A stretch of DNA of 42,487 nucleotides from Rubrivivax sp. (GCA_016790425.1 JAEUPF010000002.1:1-42487), one strand, 5' to 3'. Numbered from the stretch's first letter, positions 15,112 through 23,572 are shown. Numbers and translations: made by a program. Notes: generated by a model not told the origin, from the sequence alone.

Positions 15112-16536
15112 TCACGGCTTGATGCCCAGGCGTTTCATCAAATCGTAGATCGTCGGCCGGCTGACGCCCAGCAGCTCGGCGGCGCGGCCGATGTTGCCGT
15201 TGGTGCGGGCCAGCGCGGTGACGATGGCGGTGCGCTCGGCGTTGTCGCGGATGGTGCGCAGGTTGAGGTCCGAAGGCACCGCGCCGTTGCCCTGCGCGTC
15301 GTCGGCCACCGCCAGGCCCAGGTCGGCGGCGGCGAGCCGCTCGCCCTCGGCCATGATGACGGCGCGCTTGACGCAGTTGAGCAGCTCGCGCACGTTGCCG
15401 GGCCAATCGTGGTGCTCGATGGCCGCGATCGCCTCCTCGGCGAAGATCAGGCCGGGGCGGCGCTGCTCCTGGGCGAAGCGGCGCAGGAAGGCGTGCGCCA
15501 GCAGCACCGCGTCGCCGGTGCGCTCGCGCAGCGGCGGGATGTCGACGACGATCTCGGCCAGGCGGTAGTAGAGGTCCTCGCGGAAGCGGCCATCGCGGAT
15601 CTGGTTCTTCAGGTCCTGGTGCGTGGCGCAGACGACGCGCACGTCCACGGCGATCTCGTTGCGCCCGCCCAGGCGCTCGATCGTGCGCGTCTCGAGGAAG
15701 CGCAGCAGCTTGGCCTGCAGCGAGGCGGGCAGGTCGCCGATCTCGTCGAGCATCAGCGTGCCGTTGTGCGCCGTCTCGATCTTGCCCGGCGTCGTCTTGC
15801 TGGCGCCGGTGAAGGCGCCCTTCTCGTGACCGAAGAGTTCGCTTTCGAGCAGGTTCTCGGGAATCGCCGCGCAGTTGATGGCCACGAAGCGGCCGGCGCG
15901 CTTGCTGGCGTTGTGCAGGCCCTGCGCCAGCACCTCCTTGCCGGTGCCCGATTCGCCCAGCAGCAGCACCGTGGCGTTGCTGGAGGCCACGCGCTCGACG
16001 GTGCGCGCCACGCGCAGCATGCGCGCGTCGCGCGTCACCAGGCCGCCCAGCGCGTCGGTGCCCCCGGCGCTGCGCAGGCGGCGGTTCTCGGCCTGCAGCT
16101 CGGCCAGGCGCAGCGCGCGCTCGACGGTGAGCTTGAGGACGTCGGGCTCGAACGGCTTGGCCAGGAAGTCGTAGGCGCCCTGGGCCACGGCACGCAGCGC
16201 GTGCGCCTGCGCGTTCTGGCCCGTCAGCACGATGACCTTGACATTGGCGTCGATGTCGAGCAACTGCTGCAGCAGGCGGAAGCCCTCCGAGACCGAATCG
16301 GGGTCGGGTGGCAGGCCGAGGTCCATCGTCACCACCGGCGGTGCGTGACGGCGGAACTGCGCCAACGCCGACTCGCGGTCGGCGGCGGTGACGGCCGCGA
16401 AGCTGTCGAGCGACCAGCGGATCTGGCGCTGCAACGCGAGGTCGTCCTCGACGATCAGCAGCGCGGGCGCGCTGGCGGCGGCGCTTGCGGCGGAGGTGAC
16501 GGCGGAGGTGGCGGCGGAGGTGGTGGCCTGGCTCAT
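15112..16536 (-). CDS. prsR: sigma-54-dependent response regulator PrsR
   Basis: A 474-residue NtrC-like activator. The receiver domain (about 25-140) carries acidic residues E30-D32, phospho-acceptor Asp72 and Lys127. The AAA+ domain has Walker A GESGTGKE (194-201) and the sigma-54 contact loop GAFTGA (240-245). A Fis-type helix-turn-helix lies at the end (RAAELLGVSRPTIYDLMKRLG). It matches the PEP-CTERM-box response regulator PrsR, thought to turn on PEP-CTERM and EPS genes through RpoN. The first 24 residues are a Ser/Ala/Thr repeat outside the usual domain. Its ATG overlaps the prsK stop (ATGA), so kinase and regulator are a co-translated pair. Confidence 0.95.
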   Translation of the reverse strand: MSQATTSAATSAVTSAASAAASAPALLIVEDDLALQRQIRWSLDSFAAVTAADRESALAQFRRHAPPVVTMDLGLPPDPDSVSEGFRLLQQLLDIDANVKVIVLTGQNAQAHALRAVAQGAYDFLAKPFEPDVLKLTVERALRLAELQAENRRLRSAGGTDALGGLVTRDARMLRVARTVERVASSNATVLLLGESGTGKEVLAQGLHNASKRAGRFVAINCAAIPENLLESELFGHEKGAFTGASKTTPGKIETAHNGTLMLDEIGDLPASLQAKLLRFLETRTIERLGGRNEIAVDVRVVCATHQDLKNQIRDGRFREDLYYRLAEIVVDIPPLRERTGDAVLLAHAFLRRFAQEQRRPGLIFAEEAIAAIEHHDWPGNVRELLNCVKRAVIMAEGERLAAADLGLAVADDAQGNGAVPSDLNLRTIRDNAERTAIVTALARTNGNIGRAAELLGVSRPTIYDLMKRLGIKP

Positions 16537-18632
16537 CGGAAGTCCGGCGCCATCAGGTCGGAGTCGTGCTGCATCTCGAAGAACGGCAACTGCACCGTGA
16601 CGACGGTGCCTTGGCCGGGCTGGCTGGCAGCTTCGATGGTGCCGCCGAGCTCGCGCACGTACTGCGCGCTCTCGTAGGCGCCCACGCCCATGCCGCTTTC
16701 CTTGGTGCTGGCAAAGGGCTTGAAAAGGCGGGTCTGCACGAACTCCTCGGTCATTCCTGCTCCGGTGTCACCGACCTCGATGTGGACCTGGCCGCGGTCG
16801 CGCTGCACGCCGATCCACACGCGCCCGCCGGTGCCGGTGGCGTCGAGCGCGTTGTGCACGAGGTGCCCGAGCACGCGCTCGAGGCGCTCGGCGTGGCCGC
16901 GCGTGGCCACGCGTTCCAGGCACTGCACCTCGAGCTCGCGGCCGCGGCCGCGGGCCGCTGCCTGCAGCCGCTGCACGAGCGGCGTCAATGCCACCCCCGC
17001 GCTGGCGCCGGCGGCGGGGGCGCCTTCGCGCAATTGCAGCATCAGGCGCCGCATCTTGCCGAGCGAGCTCTCCACGGTGAGCAGCATGTCCTGCTGGAAT
17101 TCACGGTTGTCGCGCAGGCGCTCCGCATTCTTCAGCATCAGCGAAAGCTGGGTCACGATGTTCTTCAGGTCGTGCACGACGAACGCCGACATGCGGTTGA
17201 AGGCCTCGAACTTGCGCGCCTCCAGCAGCGCCTCGGTGGCCTGCATTTGCGCCAGGTGGCCGGCGGCCTGGCGGCTGGCAGTCTTGAGCAGGTCGAGCAC
17301 CTCCCAGTTGACGTCCACGCGCGTGCGCGGATGGGCCAGCAGCACGAAGCCGAGCAGGTCGTCGCCGGCCAGCAGCGGCACCACCAGCCAGGCGTCGCCC
17401 GCCGCGAGCAGCCACGTCGGCAGCACCAGCCCTTCGTAGACGCGCGGCGCCGTGCGCAGCTGGTCGAGGTCGATGACCCAGCCGGTGCGGCGCAAGTAGG
17501 CGCTGAAGGGGCTGTCCGCGGGCTCGCGGCCGGCGATCGGCGCGGCGTTCCAGCGCGCCGTCTGCTGCAGGGGGCCGTCGCGGTCGGCGCGCGTCCACAG
17601 GCTGCCGGCGGGGCACTCCACCATGTCGGCCAGGCCGCGCACGATGAGGTGGCCGATCTCGTGCGGCGAGCCGCGCGTGCCCAGCATCGCCGTGAAGCGC
17701 AGCCACTGCTCGCGATAGTCGAAGCGGTAGCTGAAGAAGTGCTTGCCGACGAAGACGCGCAGCCAGGAACGCAGCGAGCCGGAAACGGTGAAGGCCGCCA
17801 GGACCGCTGCGGCCGCGAAGAGCAGCGCCAGCTGCAGCCCCTGGCCCCAGGTGCCGCCGAAGAAGCGCACGTAGTAGCCGAGGCTGGAGACGAACAGCAG
17901 ATACAGGCCCGCCAGCACCAGCGTGGCCGAGTGGAACACCGCCGTGCGCGAAACCTGCAGGCGCACCAGCCAGTCGGCGCGGCGGCGTGCGGCCACCAGC
18001 AGGAACGGCACCGCGAGCATGTGCACCGCGCCGCGCGCGCCGAGCGTTTCGTCGTCGATGCGTCCGAAGAGGAACCCCTGCGACATCATGTAGATGTCGA
18101 ACGCGAAGACGACGGCCAGACCGATGCACACCGGCTTGGCAAACCAGCGTGCGTCCTCACCGAGGTTGCGGAAGAGCTGCTCCAGCAGCAGCAGGCCCAG
18201 CACCGGCAACGCCAGCAGCACCAGCAGCACGAGCCGCGAAGGCGCCTGGTCGATGACGCCGAGCACGATGCGCAGCCCCTGAAGCACCGCGGCGGCCAGC
18301 AGCGCCGTGGCGATGATCCAGCGCAGTGCCGACGGCGCGTGCCGCGAGCCGCCCTCGCGCATGGCGCGCACCAGGGTGTACAGGAACGCCAGCCACAGCG
18401 CGTAGCGCACCGGGTCGAGCAGCGCGGCGAGCGCCAGCACGGTGGCGTCGCCGCCATGGTGACCCAGTGCCTGCGCCGCGGCCCACAGCGCCGTGGCGAG
18501 CAGTGCACCGGCGAACAGGCCCGAACTGAGCGGGGTGCCGCGCGGCATTCGCCCCGTCCAGCCGAGAAAGGCCAGAAAGATCAGGTGGACGGCCGCGCTG
18601 AGCGCGTGGCCCGCCACCGCCATGTCATTCAC
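16533..18632 (-). CDS. prsK: membrane sensor histidine kinase PrsK
   Basis: A 699-residue inner-membrane kinase partner of PrsR. The N-terminal 300 residues hold about nine to ten hydrophobic helices, followed by a GAF-like region (about 315-460), a histidine phosphotransfer segment with His487 (FVVHDLKNIVTQLSLM) and an ATPase domain (NALDATG N-box, GDTGAGM G1 box, GMGVGAY G2 box). This is the architecture of PrsK kinases tied to exosortase A. The start at 18632 is GTG. An in-frame ATG at 18623 would remove three residues. Neither start has a strong ribosome site. The signal sensed is unknown. Confidence 0.94.
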   Translation of the reverse strand: MNDMAVAGHALSAAVHLIFLAFLGWTGRMPRGTPLSSGLFAGALLATALWAAAQALGHHGGDATVLALAALLDPVRYALWLAFLYTLVRAMREGGSRHAPSALRWIIATALLAAAVLQGLRIVLGVIDQAPSRLVLLVLLALPVLGLLLLEQLFRNLGEDARWFAKPVCIGLAVVFAFDIYMMSQGFLFGRIDDETLGARGAVHMLAVPFLLVAARRRADWLVRLQVSRTAVFHSATLVLAGLYLLFVSSLGYYVRFFGGTWGQGLQLALLFAAAAVLAAFTVSGSLRSWLRVFVGKHFFSYRFDYREQWLRFTAMLGTRGSPHEIGHLIVRGLADMVECPAGSLWTRADRDGPLQQTARWNAAPIAGREPADSPFSAYLRRTGWVIDLDQLRTAPRVYEGLVLPTWLLAAGDAWLVVPLLAGDDLLGFVLLAHPRTRVDVNWEVLDLLKTASRQAAGHLAQMQATEALLEARKFEAFNRMSAFVVHDLKNIVTQLSLMLKNAERLRDNREFQQDMLLTVESSLGKMRRLMLQLREGAPAAGASAGVALTPLVQRLQAAARGRGRELEVQCLERVATRGHAERLERVLGHLVHNALDATGTGGRVWIGVQRDRGQVHIEVGDTGAGMTEEFVQTRLFKPFASTKESGMGVGAYESAQYVRELGGTIEAASQPGQGTVVTVQLPFFEMQHDSDLMAPDFR

Positions 18633-18854
18633 GCTTGCGAGACCACTTCCGTTCGAACGGCCCGATCGGCGGCCGCCGCGGTGGCGGCGCTCGCGGCGCT
18701 TGGCCGGCCGGATCGTCGGCCGATTGTGGTCGGTGCCAGACCCTGGGCGGGGCTGGCGGCGCGCTCGGCTGCGCGCCCGAGTTCACGCTCGCGTCATCGC
18801 GCTGCGGACATGCTCCGGCCGGCGTGGCGATGCGGCCGCTCGGGGCCGATCAGC

Positions 18855-20237
18855 TCAGCGCGCGCCCTTGCCGGTGAGGACCACGCCGACTGTCTCGAGC
18901 AGCACGACGAGGTCGAGGAACAGCGTGTGGTTCTTCACGTAGTACAGGTCGAACTGCAGCTTCTCCTGCGAGTCCTCGACCGTGGCGCCGTAGGCGTAGC
19001 GCACCTGTGCCCAGCCGGTGACGCCGGGCTTGACGCTGTGGCGAACGGCGTAGAAGGGGATCTTCTGCGTCAGCTGTTCGACGAAATAGGGGCGTTCCGG
19101 GCGCGGGCCGACGAGGCTCATCTCGCCCTTGAGGACGTTGAAGATCTGGGGCAGCTCGTCGATGCGCAGGCGCCGGATGATCTGCCCGACGCGCGTGATG
19201 CGGTCGTCGTTGGCAGCGGCCCAGCGCGGCTTGCCGTCCTTCTCGGCGTCGGTGCGCATGCTGCGGAACTTGGTGACCAGGAACGAGCGGCCGTTCTGGC
19301 CCACGCGTTCCTGCCGATAGAACACCGGGCCGGCGCTCTCGAGGCGGATCAGCAACGCCGTGACCGCCATGATCGGCGCCGCGGCCAGCAGCAGCAGTGT
19401 TGCGCAGACGATGTCGAAGACCCGCTTGACGAAGGCGCGGAAGGCGCCCTGGTTGAAGCCGTCGCCGAAGATGAGCCAGCTCGCGTTCAGATAGTCGATC
19501 CGGATCTGGCCGAGCGTCTTCTCGAAGTGCGTGTTGAGGTCGTAGACCTTGACGCCCGAGAGCTTGCAGTCGAGCAGCTGGCGCAGTGGCATGCTGCCCG
19601 AGCGGCGTTCGGTGAGCGCGACGACGATCTCGTCGACGCCGAGGCTGGCGGCGGTTTCGGTCAGAGAGCCGCGGCTGGTGAGCAACTCCGCGGCCGGGAC
19701 GGCCGTCTCGGTCTCGTTCGGGCCCGGCACGAAGCCGACGATGACGGCGTTCGGGTCAGCCGAACGCAGCGTCGCGCCAACCACCTGCGCGGCCTGCCCG
19801 GCGCCGAAGATGAGGATGCGCGTGCGTCCGCGGGCGACGGCCGAGCGCTGCGACACGTAGACGCGGCGCAGCACCAGCGCCGAGACCCCGGCCATCACCG
19901 AGAACTGCACGGCTTCGCGGCTGCTGAACTGCGTGGGCAGCAAGCCGAAGATCGCGTAGGCCGCGGGCAGCACGATGAGCAGCACGAAGACGGCGCGCGC
20001 GCACGAGCGCGACAGCGACAGGGAGTTCTGCGGCTCGTACAGGCCCGAGGCGCTGTTGACGACGAAAAGCGCTGCCGCGAACGACACCAGCTGCCCACCG
20101 GCCAGCGGCACGGCCATGTCGAGGCCACCGACCTGATACGTCACCGCGCCCAGCGCCAGCAGCAAAGCCAGTGCCAGGTCGAAGAACATGCTTCGCAGCG
20201 AAGCGCGGTGTACGTAGTGGTGGAAGATTCTGATCAT
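18855..20237 (-). CDS. exopolysaccharide-initiating sugar phosphotransferase (XrtA-associated)
   Basis: A 460-residue polyprenyl glycosylphosphotransferase. It should transfer a sugar phosphate to the undecaprenyl lipid carrier to start the EPS repeat unit. Four to five N-terminal membrane helices (about 15-120) are followed by a nucleotide-binding-like region (LIFGAGQAAQVV, about 143-154). A further helix (about 275-300) leads into the conserved catalytic block (VTKFRSMRTDAE, RIDELPQIFNVLKGEMSLVGPRPERP, KPGVTGWAQVRYAYGA). It matches the TIGR03013-type sugar transferase of exosortase A loci. It is transcribed away from the main EPS array and alone, with 222 bp to prsK and 269 bp upstream containing a possible sigma-54 site. 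Confidence 0.94.
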   Translation of the reverse strand: MIRIFHHYVHRASLRSMFFDLALALLLALGAVTYQVGGLDMAVPLAGGQLVSFAAALFVVNSASGLYEPQNSLSLSRSCARAVFVLLIVLPAAYAIFGLLPTQFSSREAVQFSVMAGVSALVLRRVYVSQRSAVARGRTRILIFGAGQAAQVVGATLRSADPNAVIVGFVPGPNETETAVPAAELLTSRGSLTETAASLGVDEIVVALTERRSGSMPLRQLLDCKLSGVKVYDLNTHFEKTLGQIRIDYLNASWLIFGDGFNQGAFRAFVKRVFDIVCATLLLLAAAPIMAVTALLIRLESAGPVFYRQERVGQNGRSFLVTKFRSMRTDAEKDGKPRWAAANDDRITRVGQIIRRLRIDELPQIFNVLKGEMSLVGPRPERPYFVEQLTQKIPFYAVRHSVKPGVTGWAQVRYAYGATVEDSQEKLQFDLYYVKNHTLFLDLVVLLETVGVVLTGKGAR

Positions 20238-20321
20238 CGCTGTGGGCCGCTCGCCTGGCGAGCCTTCGAACCGGGCGCCTCGCTCCTCGAAGAATCCCCG
20301 CGGGCCGGTTACTTCCTGATG

Positions 20322-20338
20322 CCGCCTGATACGTGCCC
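20322..20338 (-). promoter_or_regulatory. candidate sigma-54 promoter of the sugar transferase gene
   Basis: The minus strand reads GGGCACG, four bases, then AGGCG, which keeps GG-N10-GC and six of seven consensus bases at -24. The -12 part is weak. Predicted initiation lies about 70-75 bases upstream of the ATG at 20237. It is supported by the presence of PrsR but not tested by any scan. Confidence 0.35.
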
Positions 20339-20506
20339 TGCCGAGGGGCAGCGCGGGTCAATTTAAGGAGCGCGCGGCGCAGGCAGCAACCCCCGCGATA
20401 AGGGGCGGGGAGTGCGGTCCATGCGTTCGGTGACTTGCTGCACGGTCGATCTGCGCGATTCGAGGGGGAGCAGGCGTGCGGGCCATCCGTGCGTACGAGA
20501 AGTTGC

Positions 20507-21634
20507 TCAGCCTTCGGTCGGGGCTGTTACAGATTCGGTGCCGCCGTCGCGCTCGCGCAGGCGCAGCGCCTTGACGGCAAGGTGGCGTGCGAGCAACAGC
20601 GGCGGCATGCGCAGCCAATGTCCTCGGAGATAGAGCGCGAACAAGGCCGCCCCGGTGCCGGCGGGCGCGGCTGCGGGGTGGCGGCTGCGCACGGCGCGGT
20701 GCCACAACGCTGCCATCGGTGCACGCAAAGGCCAACCGGGCCCGAACGCCTGGACGGCGCGTGCCACCTCCGCTGGCACCGGCGTGCCCAGCACGAGTGC
20801 CGCCTGGCCCAGGCCGTAGTGCAGCGGCCGGCGCAGGTCGAGTAGCGACGCGCGTTCGACAAGACTGTCCCAGAAGCCGGGCCGAGCCGCGAAGTGCCGC
20901 AGCAGCAGGTCCAGGTCGGACAGGTCGCGCAGCGCGTGGCTCATGTCGTCATTCATGAACAAGTGCGTCATCGCGTGCAGCACCATGTCGGGCGGTGCCA
21001 GGACGTGCAGGCCCGGCTGTCCGGGCAGCGGCCGCGCTGCCGAGACGAGGCGTGCGCCGTCGGGCTTCAGGCGAGCGGTGAGCGGCAGGATGTTGTGGTG
21101 CACGTCGAGCGTCGTGCCGCGCCGCATGTGCTGCATCGGCGGCAGTTCGTGCATCCACTGGCGGTAGTAGCGCTGGTCGTAGGCGTTGTCGTGTGTGCCG
21201 GCCCAGCCGTGCAGCATCAGCTGCGACTCGGCTTCTGCCACTGCGGCGCGCGGCACCAGGATGTCGATGTCGGAGAAGACGCGCGAGGCGGCCGGCGGCA
21301 GATCAGCGGCGTGATACGCGGCGCCCTTGAGCACGACGACGGGGCAGCCGATCGGTGCCAGTGCGCGCGCGATGTGCGCCAGCTCGCGGTCGACCTCGGC
21401 GCGCTGGGCGCGGATCAGCCGCCAAGCCGATTCGAAATGAGCTTGCAGTGGTGCCGGCCACGGCGTCGCTTCGCTGCCCCTGTACAACGAGCCAAGGCGC
21501 TGGCCCACGCGTGCCAGCAGGCCGGCGGCGCGCGCCTGTTGCAACAGGAGCGACCACTGCCCGGCGTCCCATCCCGTGAAGTGCGGCGCTGCGGCCGTGA
21601 GGGCCTGGACGACGAGGTCGCGCCGCTCAGGCAT
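20507..21634 (-). CDS. nucleotidyltransferase family protein (HPr-rel-A cassette)
   Basis: A 375-residue protein of the family of large nucleotidyltransferase-fold proteins found near polysaccharide and peptide-modification genes. The active-site pattern is visible: Lys103 in VVLKGAAY, followed by the metal-binding pair Asp122/Asp124 in FSDIDILVP, then a His-rich helical region (LDVHHNIL, VLHAMTHLF). A nucleotidyl or phosphoryl transfer is likely, but the substrate is unknown. The start overlaps the stop of the HprK-related gene by 8 bp, so it is coupled to that cassette. The last about 20 residues are charged and Thr/Glu-rich. The 3' end faces the 269-bp spacer before the sugar transferase gene. 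Confidence 0.8.
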   Translation of the reverse strand: MPERRDLVVQALTAAAPHFTGWDAGQWSLLLQQARAAGLLARVGQRLGSLYRGSEATPWPAPLQAHFESAWRLIRAQRAEVDRELAHIARALAPIGCPVVVLKGAAYHAADLPPAASRVFSDIDILVPRAAVAEAESQLMLHGWAGTHDNAYDQRYYRQWMHELPPMQHMRRGTTLDVHHNILPLTARLKPDGARLVSAARPLPGQPGLHVLAPPDMVLHAMTHLFMNDDMSHALRDLSDLDLLLRHFAARPGFWDSLVERASLLDLRRPLHYGLGQAALVLGTPVPAEVARAVQAFGPGWPLRAPMAALWHRAVRSRHPAAAPAGTGAALFALYLRGHWLRMPPLLLARHLAVKALRLRERDGGTESVTAPTEG

Positions 21635-22562
21635 GTTCGTCGCGCGCCAGGCGGTCGAACAGCGCCACCGCTTCGGCCAGGTCGCCGTATTCGAACGTGA
21701 AGCAGCGGCTGCGATCGACCAGCGTGCCGAGCATTTCGAAGCCCTCGGCGCCGAAGATGTCGTAGTTGAAGGCGTTCTCGATCAGCCGCATGAAGGTGCG
21801 CGCCCGCTCGAGCGGCACGAGCCGTGCCGGCGCCCCGGCCGCGAAGCGCGGGAAGACGATCCAGCCGGGCATCGCCGCCCGGTCGCTCGCGCGCACCGCT
21901 TCGGCCGGCGGCGCGAAATGGGCGACGACGCCCTTGGCGGTCTCCTGCACGCGCGAACCGAACTCGACCTGCGGCGCGAAGGCGCTGATCACGTCGATGG
22001 ACGCGTTCTTCAGGCTCACCGGCCGCGGCATCGGCAGCAGGGCGCCCGTGCCGGGCGCCAGCAGCGCCAGCTCGTCTGACAGCAGCCGCCAGCCGCTGAA
22101 CAGCAGCGCAGCGCACAACGTGCTCTTGCCTGATCCCGAGGGCGCCGGCAGCAGCAGCGCGCGGCCGTCGCGTTCCAGCACGGCCGCATGCATCGTGAGG
22201 TGCTGGTGGCACAGGCCGTAGACGCACCAGTTCAAGCCCCATTCCAGCAAGGGGAAGCCCTGGTCGCCGGGCAGCGGATTGAACGGCGCCTGGCCTTCGA
22301 ACTCGAAGACGACCTGCGGGCGCCACAAGGACCGCGGACCGAAGGGTCGCCGCACGGCGACGTCGAAGTCGACGAAGGCCGAATCGGGCGCGAGCGCGTG
22401 GTGCCGGTACAGGGACGACACAGCGCGCGCCACTTCGGGCAACGGCGAGCGCACGCGTGCGATGTAGGGACCGAGGCGCAGCCGAACACCTCCGGAGGCG
22501 CCCTTGCGCTTCAGCGTTGCCGCAACGTCATGCGTCGGGTTCTGGATCAGGGTAGGCGTCAC
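21627..22562 (-). CDS. HprK-related kinase A
   Basis: About 311 residues, related to the C-terminal kinase domain of HPr kinase/phosphorylase. The P-loop PAPSGSGKST is at 139-148, preceded by MHAAVLERDGRALLL (124-138) and followed by LLSDELALL (160-168), which mirrors the HprK ATP-site order. The N-terminal half (1-110) is unlike HprK and unrecognised. No HPr (ptsH) gene is present, so the phospho-acceptor is not a standard PTS protein as far as can be seen. GTG 22562 gives a start 35 bp inside the pqqD-like gene. The frame extends further upstream, but with shadow composition. Its neighbours fit the HPr-rel-A system, whose biochemistry is not established. Confidence 0.82.
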   Translation of the reverse strand: MTPTLIQNPTHDVAATLKRKGASGGVRLRLGPYIARVRSPLPEVARAVSSLYRHHALAPDSAFVDFDVAVRRPFGPRSLWRPQVVFEFEGQAPFNPLPGDQGFPLLEWGLNWCVYGLCHQHLTMHAAVLERDGRALLLPAPSGSGKSTLCAALLFSGWRLLSDELALLAPGTGALLPMPRPVSLKNASIDVISAFAPQVEFGSRVQETAKGVVAHFAPPAEAVRASDRAAMPGWIVFPRFAAGAPARLVPLERARTFMRLIENAFNYDIFGAEGFEMLGTLVDRSRCFTFEYGDLAEAVALFDRLARDEHA

Positions 22563-22857
22563 CGTGGGCCCGGCCAAGGAGACCGGAGTGCAGCAAACCC
22601 TTGATGATGCCCACCAGGCCCGCCTCGACCTCCGGGTCGTTCTCTTCGCCGAGGCCCACGGCGTGCGCAATCTCGCGCAGGGTCAGGCCGCGTGCGCTGT
22701 CGCCGCAAACGCCGATGATCGCTGCCGCTTCGGCGGCCAGCAGGTGCGTTGCCCCGCTGCCGGCCTGTCGGGCCACGGTGAGATCCTCGCCGGGCCAGCG
22801 CCGCAAGGCCAGGCCGCCCAACGCGCGATAACGCGAGCCCTCATCGAAAGGGCTCAT
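22528..22857 (-). CDS. PqqD-family peptide chaperone (HPr-rel-A system)
   Basis: A 109-residue PqqD-like winged-helix protein: LAAEAAAIIGVCGD followed by LTLREIAHAVG and a C-terminal helix (GIIKGLLHSGLL). In PQQ and other ribosomally made peptide pathways, PqqD domains bind the precursor leader and present it to modifying enzymes. No pqqA, pqqB, pqqC or pqqE is near, so this is not PQQ synthesis. ATG 22857 has AGGG eight bases upstream. It lies 37 bp after the Cys-rich protein gene and overlaps the kinase gene, so the three are probably one transcript. The C-terminus ends in an acidic Asp/Pro tail. Confidence 0.82.
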   Translation of the reverse strand: MSPFDEGSRYRALGGLALRRWPGEDLTVARQAGSGATHLLAAEAAAIIGVCGDSARGLTLREIAHAVGLGEENDPEVEAGLVGIIKGLLHSGLLGRAHGDAYPDPEPDA

Positions 22858-22894
22858 GCCGGCGGCCCTAGACGCCAGCCGCTAAACACCCGGG

Positions 22895-23503
22895 TCAGAC
22901 GATGATCGAGTAGTTCAGCTGGTAACGCAACCAAGCGATGAGCTGCGCTGAACTCCAGTCGATGCTGGACATCGGCAGCTTGTATCGCTTGCCGTTCGAG
23001 TTGTAGTTCTGCCAGATCGACTTGAGGTATGCAGTGCTCACGTTGCCGGCCGCTGCTCGCATGTAGTTCTGGGTCATGCACAGATTGAGCGCGATCAGAT
23101 GCTGTGCCACTCCCAGTTCAGTGTCCGTCAAGATGCCTGCGCCATCACACAGAACCTGGCGCAGCGTCTTGCCGTTGTACTTCGAAGAGGTCGAACCCAG
23201 GCAGGTAGAGACCAGCGGCTGGACGCAGGCGAGCGAGGAGTCCGCTTGACAGGCGCTGCGCCAGTCCTCGACGCGGCGAGTGGCGCAGTTGACCGAGGTC
23301 ACGCTCGGATTGCGGCTCTTGAACGTGGCCACCGAAACGAACGAGGAGGCGACCACGCAGCTGCTGGTGGCCGCCACCGGGTTGCTCACCAGCGTCAGCA
23401 GCACCGGCGACGCACCGGCACCCGCGCGCAGCAAAGCGCGGCGGTCGAGGCGGACTCCCGGCTTCGGGTTCGGGGGCGTCGCGGCTGCGTTCTTCTCGTT
23501 CAT
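22895..23503 (-). CDS. exported Cys-rich protein of unknown function
   Basis: I do not recognise this 202-residue protein. It begins with a charged, Pro-rich N-region, then RRALLRAG (21-28) and a hydrophobic stretch to about residue 45, giving a twin-arginine-like or Sec signal with probable cleavage near VAAT. The mature part has seven cysteines (49, 73, 85, 93, 101, 119, 142) and ends in an aromatic, Asn/Ser-rich tail (WLRYQLNYSIIV). GC in three sampled 60-base lines is 50-58%, against roughly 70% in flanking genes, suggesting a different history. It is first in the run with the PqqD-like, kinase and nucleotidyltransferase genes and is the best candidate substrate or effector of that system. 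That role is inference. Confidence 0.7.
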   Translation of the reverse strand: MNEKNAAATPPNPKPGVRLDRRALLRAGAGASPVLLTLVSNPVAATSSCVVASSFVSVATFKSRNPSVTSVNCATRRVEDWRSACQADSSLACVQPLVSTCLGSTSSKYNGKTLRQVLCDGAGILTDTELGVAQHLIALNLCMTQNYMRAAAGNVSTAYLKSIWQNYNSNGKRYKLPMSSIDWSSAQLIAWLRYQLNYSIIV

Positions 23504-23555
23504 GAGTGCTCCCGGGGGGCTCTTCTTGCCAGAGGTGAGGTTCGCTCGATTCTAT

Positions 23556-23572
23556 GGGCGGAGCCGGTGCCG
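23556..23572 (-). promoter_or_regulatory. weak candidate sigma-54 promoter of the Cys-rich cassette
   Basis: The minus strand reads CGGCACC, four bases, then CCGCC, keeping GG-N10-GC. Initiation would be about 40-45 bases before the ATG at 23503. The site overlaps a GC-rich hairpin, so chance similarity is quite possible. It is listed because the same geometry occurs before the PEP-CTERM and sugar transferase genes. Confidence 0.25.

Noticed and set aside
16566-20366. Long plus-strand open frame of 1266 codons over prsK and the sugar transferase
   Set aside because: It runs through two well-supported minus-strand genes and the spacer between them with shadow composition and no domain pattern.
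21627-22562. Carbon-catabolite HPr kinase of a PTS
   Set aside because: The N-terminal half is not HprK-like and no HPr or enzyme I gene is in the window.
22528-22857. PQQ cofactor biosynthesis (PqqD)
   Set aside because: No pqqA, B, C or E gene is nearby. The neighbours are the HprK-related kinase and nucleotidyltransferase.
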